Shown: positions 6,806 to 12,675, numbered from the stretch's first letter. The stretch is DNA of 12,675 bases from an uncultured Bacilli bacterium (GCA_949746915.1 CATKEA010000095.1:1-12675), one strand, 5' to 3'. Notes: generated by a model from the letters alone, not told the origin. Numbers and translations: made by a program.

Positions 6806-7969
6806 CTACGCACCTGGTGTCGTTACTTCTGGAAGTGAAGTTACTGTAGCATTTGTCAATGTTTGAATTGTTGGAATATATTCTTCTAATTTTGTAACAT
6901 CAAATACATAAGCAACATTATCTGCTACTGCTCTACCATTTGCATAAGCCTTCCCAATAACAACATCAGCATCATCTAAAGCCAAAGTTTCTTCATATTT
7001 TTTCATTTCAAAACCGTCCATAGCCATAGTGTATTTCCCATCTAAGGTCAAAGCAGCTTTTCCTTTTGGATTTTCTGTACATTGGATAACTTCCAAGTTT
7101 TTATATGAAGTTATTAGTCTACCTTCTCTATCATAAATTGCAGGAGCCACATAATTTGCTTCGTCTTCTGGATTACATACTAAATAAATTTTATCAAGTA
7201 TTCTTTTTCCACTATTCGTTAAATAAACTTTTGCTTTTGCCATACCTTTTGGACTAAAATTTGTTAAATCTGTATTTAAAGTTTTATCTTGATGAGTACC
7301 ATCTTCGTTTGTTTTATCAATTTGCTTATAAATACCAATTGGTTGATTTTTACCATTTCCATTTAAATATCCAAAAGCTAAACCACCTCTTAAAACTTCA
7401 TATAAAATTGCTGTAAAATATTTATCCATAAATTGATATGATAATTTACTAATTGCTTTTGGAATTACTAAATATGTATCTAGCTTTCCTAAATCTGTAA
7501 CTAAACTACCAACACTTACAGATAATTCTCCTTTTAATTTTTCAGTTAAACCCTCCCAAGAAAAAGTTCCACTCTTTTCAGTAACAATCCACCTTTTCAC
7601 ATCAGCAGGAGCCATTCTAACTAATTTTAAAACTGGTTCATCTGTCTTTACATTTTCCATTGTTAAATCAACGATTGAAGTTGGAATAAAATCAATTTGA
7701 TTACCCGTAATAGCTTGTTTAACATTTTTCATTTTTTCATAAAAAGATTCTTCTTCTTTACTCAAAGCTCTTAAACCAAGTTTATTTGCATAATCTTTAT
7801 CAGCTTCTGCCTTAATTGCTTGACTTTGAAGTTCTTCGATTAAAGTATTATATTTTTCACTAGCAAACATTTCTAAAACTTCTGCCACTGCCGCTGCTTT
7901 ATCCTCAGTATTTTTTAATATTGTTTCTGCCTTTTGCATTAATTCATTATTTTTATCAGTTAATTTCAT
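6806..7969 (-). CDS. major capsid protein (HK97 fold)
   Basis: A 387-residue precursor of the icosahedral shell. Residues 1 to about 85 form a charged helical region (AETILKNTEDKAAAVAEVLE, then KEEESFYEKMKNVKQAI), the scaffold-like delta domain expected to be removed by the neighbouring protease. The mature part begins around ITGNQIDFIPTSIVDL (87-102). KSGTFSWEGL (132-141) is in the E-loop region. ILYEVLRGGLAFGYLNGNG (188-206), followed by KNQPIGIY, is the characteristic spine-helix and 'NG-G-NQPIGI' signature. The P- and A-domain strands continue to VAYVFDVTKLEEY (352-364). A 23-residue tail ends TTPGA, matching the end of the major tail protein. The SD is AAGAAGG. The order portal, protease, capsid is canonical. 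Confidence 0.95.
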   Translation of the reverse strand: MKLTDKNNELMQKAETILKNTEDKAAAVAEVLEMFASEKYNTLIEELQSQAIKAEADKDYANKLGLRALSKEEESFYEKMKNVKQAITGNQIDFIPTSIVDLTMENVKTDEPVLKLVRMAPADVKRWIVTEKSGTFSWEGLTEKLKGELSVSVGSLVTDLGKLDTYLVIPKAISKLSYQFMDKYFTAILYEVLRGGLAFGYLNGNGKNQPIGIYKQIDKTNEDGTHQDKTLNTDLTNFSPKGMAKAKVYLTNSGKRILDKIYLVCNPEDEANYVAPAIYDREGRLITSYKNLEVIQCTENPKGKAALTLDGKYTMAMDGFEMKKYEETLALDDADVVIGKAYANGRAVADNVAYVFDVTKLEEYIPTIQTLTNATVTSLPEVTTPGA

Positions 7970-7986
7970 ATTTTTTTACCTTCTTT

Positions 7987-8718
7987 CTATAAATTAAAAA
8001 ACGATTCCCAATCGTCTTTTTTTTCTACAATATTTTTTTCATTTTCCTTTATTTTTTGAAATGACTCTAATTTCTTTTCTAATTCAATGTTTTTAGAAAC
8101 CAAATCTTTCATATATTTAGTTATGTCTTTAACAGATTGTTGTGCTTCACCATCTTTTTCAACATTTGTTGCAAATCCTTTTTCAAATGCAATGTTATAG
8201 TCCATCCAGGTTTCATTATCCATCATACTTTTTACTTCATCTTCGGATAAGCCTGTTTTTGAACAATAAATGTTAATGCTAGGCTTAGTAATCATTTCTA
8301 AATCATCAGCTGCTTTTCTTAAATCATTAGGATCACCTTCTGCATAAGTCCAAGCATTATGAATCATAAGTAAAGCACTTTCAGGCATAACTCTTTCTTG
8401 ACCAGCCATAAAAATAACACTTGCAGCACTACATGCCCACCCATCAACTTTTGTAATTAAATGTCCTTTAAAGTCTTTAAGCAAACTATATATTGCCAGT
8501 CCCTCACTCACAGAGCCACCAACAGAATTTATTCTTACAACTAAATTAGGAGTATCAACATTGTTTAACGCATCTTTAAAACTAAAAGCATCAACACGTG
8601 TTTCGTCATCTATTTCAAGCCATTGCTCAATTAATGACGGTTTTCTAATTTCACCATAAATATAAAGTTCTGTCATTAAATCATCAACACGTACAAATTG
8701 AAAATATTTTTCACTCAT
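7987..8718 (-). CDS. ClpP-like prohead maturation protease
   Basis: A 243-residue serine protease of the ClpP/crotonase superfamily that cleaves the capsid delta domain and itself inside the prohead. Numbering from ATG 8718: oxyanion segment INSVGGSVSEG (63-73), nucleophile Ser100 in GWACSAASV, His120 in LMIHNAW, and probable Asp167 in MMDNETWMD, aligning with the ClpP Ser-His-Asp triad, so it looks active. A C-terminal lysine/glutamate-rich coiled coil (about 200-235) is typical of phage forms. ATG 8718 is chosen because GGAGG lies 8 nt upstream; the longer frame from 8757 would overlap the portal gene by 47 nt and begin with an unlikely leader. The chosen start overlaps the portal stop by 8 nt. 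Confidence 0.94.
   Translation of the reverse strand: MSEKYFQFVRVDDLMTELYIYGEIRKPSLIEQWLEIDDETRVDAFSFKDALNNVDTPNLVVRINSVGGSVSEGLAIYSLLKDFKGHLITKVDGWACSAASVIFMAGQERVMPESALLMIHNAWTYAEGDPNDLRKAADDLEMITKPSINIYCSKTGLSEDEVKSMMDNETWMDYNIAFEKGFATNVEKDGEAQQSVKDITKYMKDLVSKNIELEKKLESFQKIKENEKNIVEKKDDWESFFNL
7996..8024. other. weak inverted repeat at the end of the protease gene, possible bidirectional terminator
   Basis: A perfect 6-bp stem ACGATT/AATCGT with a 3-nt loop (8001-8015) is flanked by A and T runs on both sides. Read on the plus strand it is followed by C and then eight T; read on the minus strand by five further T. Only two stem pairs are G-C, and it lies in the last codons of the protease gene just before the capsid gene, so strong termination on the coding strand would be surprising. 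It may block antisense transcription or be incidental. Confidence 0.35.
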
Positions 8719-9895
8719 TATCATCACCTCCCTCCAAAACAGAACCAAGCTTCGCATAGTTTTTTGTTATGTATCTTTCATTAGCCCATTCTTCATCTAA
8801 TTCTGGTAAACCGGCAATACTATTAATCTCATTATGTGTATAACCATTTGAAAAAAGCTTATCCATTCCGTTTGCGCTCTCTAAAATATCCCTATGTTGC
8901 ATATTTAACTTGTTAATCTTTATGCACTCACCATTTAAATAATCTTTCTTCGATATAATTTTAGAATTTAGACCATCCTCCAAAATTTGTAGATGAGGTA
9001 AAACTCCGAATGTAATAAAATCTGTAGTTGATGTTGATTTATCAGTCTTAGTTCCATAAAAAACATCTTGAGGTATGTTAAATGACATTGCCACTTTATC
9101 AGACCACTTTTTCTCTAATTTAGACCAATTCTCAACACTAGAGACATCTCCAAAATTGATTTTTTCTAATCCAAAACTATCAGAAAGAAAAAGTATTGAA
9201 TCATCTTCATCAAACAAACCTTTTGTCAATTTTTCTTTATAAGCATCATATGTGATATCTTCATTTGTTTTTGGATCTTTTAAAACAATATTACCTGATG
9301 GTTTTAATCTAAATTTTATCTGGTTAGTAAGATTATAATGAGTTGCAGCCGTTCCTAGCAATTTACCTAATTCAGAATAATAATCATCCAACACTTCTTT
9401 AATTTTAGAACATTGCAAATTCAAACAAATAACATCATCAGAAGAAAAAACATGTTCGAAAATCATACTGTTACCATAATTGTCACTAATTTTAACATTT
9501 GAATATATTTTTGGAGTTAATAGAGATTGCGTAACATCATAACTATCTGCTAAATATAATTGATCATTAAAACAAACAATCAAAGCATCTTCTTCTGATA
9601 AATATTTATATAAAACTCTATAAAAAAACAACGTTCCTTCTTCGTTATCATTTGGTTTTATATTAAGCTTATAATATTCATCGTTTTTTATTGGATGGAT
9701 TTTTTTATTAGAAGAATCACGTTTATATACCAATATTTCTGATTTTGAAATTGTTTTTGCAATCATATCAATTGCATGGTTTATTGCATGAGCTTTTACA
9801 TCTAGTTGTCTCTGTTTCGCACTAAACAAAGCATCTACAAACTCTTGCAAATCTTTAAAATCTGATTTTCCAAAAAGATTACTAATTATTCCCAT
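8711..9895 (-). CDS. portal protein (HK97 type)
   Basis: A 394-residue portal, the dodecameric ring at one capsid vertex through which DNA enters and leaves. Family-like landmarks, numbered from ATG 9895: MGIISNLFGK start; a helix, then HAINHAIDMIAKTISKSEI (37-55); YRVLYKYLSEEDALIVCFND (92-111); the FNIPQDVFYG motif (272-281); an Asp/Ser/Thr-rich linker and the long wing helix up to about 320; and the C-terminal FSNGYTHNEINSIAGLPEL signature (348-366), where 'G-x-T-x-NEI' is typical of HK97 portals. ATG 9895 is chosen because GGAGG lies 8 nt upstream; the GTG at 9904 overlaps the SD itself. The gene follows the large terminase by 12 bp in the same frame. Confidence 0.94.
   Translation of the reverse strand: MGIISNLFGKSDFKDLQEFVDALFSAKQRQLDVKAHAINHAIDMIAKTISKSEILVYKRDSSNKKIHPIKNDEYYKLNIKPNDNEEGTLFFYRVLYKYLSEEDALIVCFNDQLYLADSYDVTQSLLTPKIYSNVKISDNYGNSMIFEHVFSSDDVICLNLQCSKIKEVLDDYYSELGKLLGTAATHYNLTNQIKFRLKPSGNIVLKDPKTNEDITYDAYKEKLTKGLFDEDDSILFLSDSFGLEKINFGDVSSVENWSKLEKKWSDKVAMSFNIPQDVFYGTKTDKSTSTTDFITFGVLPHLQILEDGLNSKIISKKDYLNGECIKINKLNMQHRDILESANGMDKLFSNGYTHNEINSIAGLPELDEEWANERYITKNYAKLGSVLEGGDDNE
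8727..8731 (-). promoter_or_regulatory. ribosome binding site of the prohead protease gene
   Basis: GGAGG inside the last codons of the portal gene, 8 nt before ATG 8718 and only 2 nt before ATG 8724. It fixes the protease start well inside the longest open frame. Confidence 0.75.
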
Positions 9896-9899
9896 TTTC

Positions 9900-9909
9900 A
9901 TCACCTCCT
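9900..9909 (-). promoter_or_regulatory. ribosome binding site of the portal gene
   Basis: AGGAGGTGAT is fully complementary to the usual 3' end of Bacillota 16S rRNA. It begins within the TAG stop of the large terminase and sits so that the core GGAGG is 8 nt before ATG 9895. Confidence 0.8.
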
Positions 9910-11572
9910 AAATATAAGCATATTCAATTTTTTCCTCTAATAACTCAACACCACTTAACGCGCAAATCATCGCCATAAAAGGATCATTTTTTCGAAGCTT
10001 TGGTTCTACTTTCTCAAAATAAGTATTTCCATCCTTTTTCTTTTTCATACAAGTATTATTTATAGACCATCTCATAATTGCACTGTTTCCAATATTTAAA
10101 TTTCCCGTTTCAAATAGTATTTCTAATTTAGGACCAACAATTGCTGCAATTGATGCGGGATATCTAATCATTCTTACTAAACCATTTGGATTATCTTTAC
10201 TTTCTACAGAAACATTTTTTTCTTGAAAAGATTTTTTTATTAATTGATACCTATAATTATCAAGAATTATTTTTTTAATATCATAATCACTGAACTTTGA
10301 TATTGCCCAATTAATAATTAATTCTTCATTTATTACTGGAGTATCTACAACACAAAAATCTTCAAACCCACTTGTACCTATATTTTCAAAAGGAAATTTT
10401 ATATCTCTAAAAAATTTATTTGAAGAACAAATAACTGTGTATTGTCTCCATTGCAACTCATCACCATTTTTTGTAAGTATTCCAACAGATGCAAAATCGT
10501 TTAAAGACGCAAAGTCTATTCCAATTATCGCTGGTTGCATTTTTCTATATACTAAACTTCTTTCGACTTTTTTATCTACATCACTATATGATGCTTTAAG
10601 TATATTTTGCCATGAAGTTACAACTAACTCATCTCTTTCAGCCGGAAGATTCATCCTTTTACATAAGAACTCACTTCTTTTTGAAGGTCTCTCTTTTTGT
10701 TCTAAATAATCAATCAAAATTGCATCTCTTAATTCAGGAAGATATTCGTATGAGGGATTTGCTTTAATCCATGAATCAGGATTATCAACTTCTTCTAAGT
10801 TATCTAACTTGCAAATAAATGGAAAATATCTCAATTGATTGTTACCTGATTCCAAAATCTTTTTGCATGATTCAAGTAATTCATCTAAAGGTCCATCACG
10901 AACATCACCATTTGAAGTGATAATAAAAATACGTCCATGCTTTACTTTACCAAGACCACCTTGATAAACTTTTATATTTTTATCTGTTAAATAAGCATGA
11001 TATTCATTAAATAAAACTGCTCCGCTTTTTTTACCATCTTTTGTTGCTGCATTTGAAGTATTAAATCTAAAACGTGATTTTGTAATTTTATTGATGAAAT
11101 ATTCAAAATTCCAATAAAAATATTTTTTCATTATATTTTCATTTGATTTCAAAACATCACATGCAATATTATAACTATCACTAGCTTGTCCTTCTGAAGT
11201 AGCAACTATATCTATGTTATAATTTTCAACACCATAATATTGAGTTGTTAAAAAATGTAATAAAGGAATAATAAAACCATCTTTGCCATTTCCACGACCT
11301 TCAACAACTATAAATGTTCTAAATATTGGAACATCTTCTTTATACATAAATACAAAGGCATATACAAACTTTTGATATGGAAATAATTTATAATACCATC
11401 TTTCAACAAATCTTAAACATTTATAATATGTGTTTTCATCAAAAAAAACATCATCTCTTAATAATGTTGGTTTTACGATATTTTCAATTAATAATTTTCT
11501 TTCTGTGTTAAAGCAGTTTGGACATTTTTCATAATACTCTAAATAATCATTTATTTCCTTACAACAAATCAT
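9908..11572 (-). CDS. terminase large subunit (ATPase and nuclease)
   Basis: A packaging motor of about 554 residues. Numbering from ATG 11572: Walker A VVEGRGNGKDGF (89-100, Lys97); Walker B GAVLFNEYHAY (184-194, Glu190 catalytic); coupling motif IITSNGD (217-223). The nuclease domain shows acidic residues in GIDFAS (Asp353), IILDNY (Asp438) and KNDPFMA (Asp530), the expected three-metal-ligand layout. The Walker A ends GKD rather than GKS/T, a variant I recall from some Gram-positive TerL groups. Length is normal. The start is uncertain: the frame is open from ATG 11608 (566 residues) but that ATG has no SD, whereas ATG 11572 has GGTGAT 7 nt upstream and a short 14-nt overlap with the small terminase gene. 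It stops at a TAG fused to the portal SD. Confidence 0.95.
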   Translation of the reverse strand: MICCKEINDYLEYYEKCPNCFNTERKLLIENIVKPTLLRDDVFFDENTYYKCLRFVERWYYKLFPYQKFVYAFVFMYKEDVPIFRTFIVVEGRGNGKDGFIIPLLHFLTTQYYGVENYNIDIVATSEGQASDSYNIACDVLKSNENIMKKYFYWNFEYFINKITKSRFRFNTSNAATKDGKKSGAVLFNEYHAYLTDKNIKVYQGGLGKVKHGRIFIITSNGDVRDGPLDELLESCKKILESGNNQLRYFPFICKLDNLEEVDNPDSWIKANPSYEYLPELRDAILIDYLEQKERPSKRSEFLCKRMNLPAERDELVVTSWQNILKASYSDVDKKVERSLVYRKMQPAIIGIDFASLNDFASVGILTKNGDELQWRQYTVICSSNKFFRDIKFPFENIGTSGFEDFCVVDTPVINEELIINWAISKFSDYDIKKIILDNYRYQLIKKSFQEKNVSVESKDNPNGLVRMIRYPASIAAIVGPKLEILFETGNLNIGNSAIMRWSINNTCMKKKKDGNTYFEKVEPKLRKNDPFMAMICALSGVELLEEKIEYAYI

Positions 11573-11939
11573 CTTCAACATCACCAGATTCGTTTTTATT
11601 ATTTTCATTAGATGGTGGTTTAACTAACGATTGATTTATTTCTAAATCATTGATGATCTTAAGCATAATCTGTTCAACCTTTATCAAATTAGTAACAGAT
11701 TCATTTGGCCTAGTTTGTTTTTTACCATTACCATTTGTAAATTGATATCTTATACCTTTCAGTAATATATCCTCTTTCAGACTCTCTCTAACTTTTATTA
11801 AATATAAATACTCATTTACCAAATCATCATAGAACTTACCAAACTTAGAAAGATTACTTAATTGCATATTAATATCATTAGCTATTGATAACATTTCTTC
11901 ATCTGTCATTTTTTTAAATTCTTTTTTCTTCACTTTCAC
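11559..11939 (-). CDS. terminase small subunit (P27 family)
   Basis: A 126-residue protein that recognises viral DNA and recruits the large terminase. The core resembles P27-type small terminases: helices over about 33-58 (KFYDDLVNEYLYLIKVRESL), then the hairpin 'LLKGIRYQFTNGNGKKQTRPNES' (about 59-81) in which a strand and a Gly/Asn-rich turn precede N-E-S, then the oligomerisation helix SVTNLIKVEQIMLKIINDLE (81-100). The tail (about 104-126) is polar and acidic, ending VEDDLL. The start is GTG 11939, 10 nt after GAGG; the ATG codons nearer the SD are in a frame that stops at once. It sits between the cos candidate and the large terminase gene, as expected. Confidence 0.87.
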   Translation of the reverse strand: MKVKKKEFKKMTDEEMLSIANDINMQLSNLSKFGKFYDDLVNEYLYLIKVRESLKEDILLKGIRYQFTNGNGKKQTRPNESVTNLIKVEQIMLKIINDLEINQSLVKPPSNENNKNESGDVEDDLL

Positions 11940-12058
11940 ATCATTATCACCTCACTCCCCTTTCACGCGCACGCGTGCGTGAAGGCTGTTTTAGTTAACG
12001 ATCCAACAACCCGCTACCCTTAAGGAAAATATGGGCTAGATTTAACAGGGGGGGGCTA
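11940..12058. other. HNH-terminase intergenic segment, candidate cos region
   Basis: This is the longest non-coding stretch within the packaging genes. It holds a run of eight G (12048-12055), a CCTTAAGG palindrome near 12017-12025, and a GC-rich dyad (11959-11985), all standing out from the AT-rich surroundings. In HK97-like cos phages that carry an HNH protein, cos lies close to the small terminase gene, and cohesive ends of Gram-positive phages are often short and GC- or G-rich. The exact cleavage point cannot be read from sequence alone. I see no convincing promoter here. Confidence 0.45.
11959..11985. repeat. GC-rich imperfect inverted repeat upstream of the small terminase gene
   Basis: Arms TTCACGC (11962-11968) and GCGTGAA (11977-11983) are perfect complements; two further pairs (CC with GG) form at the ends if one T is bulged. 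The middle contains a second exact palindrome, GCACGCGTGC (11969-11978). Neither strand has a good T-run after it on the coding side, so it does not look like an intrinsic terminator of the operon. It may be a terminase binding or nicking site. Confidence 0.6.
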
Positions 12059-12427
12059 TTACCATCTTTCCTCTGTTAATCTTTTCTTTTTCTTAAATCT
12101 AGGTCTTAACCTGTCTTCAACTATCTCATGTGCAAGTCGACTTAAAGATATACAATTGTCAGGATCTAAAGCTAAGTCAGGTCTTTCTTTGATTGGTATT
12201 ATGTGATGAACAGTATCGGCTCGCTTAAGTAAAATTTTATAAGGTTTATGAATACCATCATTCCAATTTCCAACAAAAAACTGACAAGTATAATGATCAC
12301 GTTTTAAAACCTGCTCGCGCAAAATATCAAAATCAGTTGAGTTATAAAAGGCATCAGTATTACCCTTCAGTATCTCTTCTGTCCAGTTAAAATATTTTCT
12401 ACGTTTTCTTCTCTTTTTAATTTTCAT
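12059..12427 (-). CDS. HNH endonuclease, packaging-associated
   Basis: A 122-residue HNH nuclease just upstream of the terminase genes. Such proteins are known to work with TerL in cutting cos DNA of HK97-like phages. Numbering from ATG 12427: a very basic N-terminus (MKIKKRRKRRKYFNW), ILREQVLKRDHYTCQF (35-50), ADTVHHIIPIKERPDLALD (70-88) with the His74-His75 pair, Asn91 in DPDNCISL, and His100 in RLAHEIVEDR. The HNH catalytic triad appears intact. Of the usual two CxxC zinc pairs, only Cys48 remains at the first site (CQFF), and the second site reads LSRLAH instead of LCxxCH, so the zinc knuckle is probably lost. The longer open frame to 12523 is rejected because it reads through a terminator and a repeat array. 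The SD is weak (GGTGAT). Confidence 0.9.
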   Translation of the reverse strand: MKIKKRRKRRKYFNWTEEILKGNTDAFYNSTDFDILREQVLKRDHYTCQFFVGNWNDGIHKPYKILLKRADTVHHIIPIKERPDLALDPDNCISLSRLAHEIVEDRLRPRFKKKKRLTEERW

Positions 12428-12440
12428 GGCATCACCAAAC

Positions 12441-12466
12441 AAAAAAAGAAAAGCAAATTGCCTTTC
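12441..12466 (-). terminator. intrinsic terminator between the regulator gene and the HNH gene
   Basis: On the minus strand GAAAGGCA pairs with TGCTTTTC (8 pairs including one G-U) around a 3-nt ATT loop, followed directly by seven T. It ends 13 nt before the HNH ATG. It would end transcripts of the regulator gene, or those starting at the candidate promoter just upstream, unless RNA polymerase is modified or reads through. Confidence 0.72.
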
Positions 12467-12480
12467 TCTATAAAAATTGC

Positions 12481-12489
12481 ATAATAACA
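12481..12489 (-). promoter_or_regulatory. candidate extended -10 late promoter
   Basis: The minus strand reads TGT TATTAT: a TG extension and a hexamer matching TATAAT at five of six positions. Transcription would start near 12474. The -35 position reads TCCTCT, unlike TTGACA, and abuts the last GGACAT repeat, as in activator-dependent promoters. AT-rich DNA yields such boxes by chance, so this rests mainly on its position. Confidence 0.4.
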
Positions 12490-12507
12490 TATTAACAGAC
12501 TTCAAGA

Positions 12508-12557
12508 GGACATACAAGGACATTTAGGGACATTAGGGGACATTTGGGGACATTTTT
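12508..12557. repeat. five GGACAT direct repeats at exact 10-bp period, candidate operator array
   Basis: GGACAT begins at 12508, 12518, 12528, 12538 and 12548. On the coding strand four units read AATGTCC and the one nearest the promoter reads TATGTCC. One unit per helical turn places all sites on one face of the DNA. The two units farthest from the promoter encode the end of the regulator (MSPNVP), the third contains its stop, and the last two are non-coding. It could bind the regulator encoded alongside it. Confidence 0.8.
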
Positions 12558-12675
12558 GATTCAGGCATCACTAAATTATTAATTGCATCTGTATGACATC
12601 TTTTTATATGTTTATAAGATTTGTTTATGTTTATAGATATTTCTTCTAAAGTTTTAAAATATAAATATTTATTTC
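12533..12675 (-). CDS. C-terminus of a phage late-gene regulator with sigma-70 region 4-like HTH (runs off the right edge)
   Basis: Forty-six codons are visible before a TAA at 12535-12533; the 5' end lies beyond base 12675. The segment KTLEEISININKSYKHIKRC followed by HTDAINNL has the layout of the last helix-turn-helix of sigma-70 region 4-like phage regulators (ArpU / RinA / DUF1492-type groups): 'LEEIS' first helix, a turn, then a recognition helix 'SYKHIKRCH' leading to 'AINNL'. Proteins of this type commonly sit just before the HNH and terminase genes and activate late transcription. The final SKMSPNVP is encoded by the GGACAT repeat array. With only the C-terminus in view the family is inferred, but no other open frame on this strand fits. 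Confidence 0.6.
   Translation of the reverse strand, partial: NKYLYFKTLEEISININKSYKHIKRCHTDAINNLVMPESKMSPNVP

Noticed and set aside
6790..6830. Programmed frameshift extending the capsid protein
   Set aside because: Alternative frames beyond the stop end within about six codons.
4019..9910. Amber (TAG) recoding, as in some gut phages, suggested by in-frame TAG junctions at TerL/portal and chaperone/tape measure
   Set aside because: No gene has an internal TAG, protein lengths are normal with TAG as stop, and the gp10/major-tail junction has two TAGs. The pattern comes from stop codons fused to TAGGAGG SDs.
11959..11985. GC-rich dyad as an intrinsic terminator of HNH transcripts
   Set aside because: On the minus strand it is followed by a purine-rich SD region rather than a T run.
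12428..12523. Thirty-two-codon N-terminal extension of the HNH frame
   Set aside because: It starts within the GGACAT array, reads through the terminator hairpin and T run, and encodes an implausible hydrophobic leader before the basic MKIKKRRK start of the nuclease.
12508..12557. CRISPR-like array
   Set aside because: The unit is 10 bp with 4-bp variable parts; there are no spacers of CRISPR length and no cas genes.
1..12675. Novel defence, toxin-antitoxin, retron or other accessory system
   Set aside because: All genes fit one uninterrupted packaging-head-tail module; there is no extra cargo gene and no gap over 120 bp.

Overview
This window is the packaging, head and tail assembly region of a siphovirus-like phage or prophage. 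Every gene lies on the minus strand, so the module reads from right to left. The DNA is very AT-rich, Shine-Dalgarno (SD) sequences are strong (up to a match to AGGAGGTGAT), TAA, TAG and TGA all act as stops, and Trp is TGG. This points to a low-GC Bacillota (Firmicutes) host using the ordinary bacterial code. The host genus, and whether this is an integrated prophage or a free phage, cannot be decided from the window.

Layout in transcription order. (a) Control segment, about 12675-12428: the C-terminus of a helix-turn-helix regulator; five GGACAT repeats at an exact 10-bp period that overlap the end of that gene; a possible activator-dependent extended -10 promoter; then an intrinsic terminator. 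(b) Packaging, 12427-9908: HNH endonuclease, a 119-bp intergenic segment with a GC-rich dyad and a run of eight G that is the best cos candidate, P27-type small terminase, large terminase. (c) Head, 9895-6806: HK97-type portal, ClpP-like prohead protease, HK97-fold major capsid protein. (d) Head-tail junction, 6790-5052: a small HeH/SAP-like acidic protein, gp6-like connector, head-closure protein, a tail-terminator-like protein, and an HK97 gp10-like protein that appears to start at ATA. (e) Tail, 5039-1: phi13-type major tail protein with an intrinsic terminator overlapping its stop codon, tail assembly chaperone, 1063-residue tape measure, distal tail protein (Dit), and the first 56 residues of a tail endopeptidase/spike protein that leaves the window.

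How it works together: HNH, TerS and TerL cut and pump DNA through the portal into a shell of capsid protein matured by the protease. Connector and closure proteins cap the portal. The chaperone and tape measure set the length of the major-tail-protein tube, and Dit and the endopeptidase form the tip.

Gene content is ordinary for a cos-type HK97-like siphophage, and I see no defence island, CRISPR, RNA gene or IS element. The unusual signals are in control: the helically phased repeats with a promoter-proximal terminator, the terminator built into the major tail gene's stop codon, the ATA start, and an HNH protein lacking its usual zinc cysteines.
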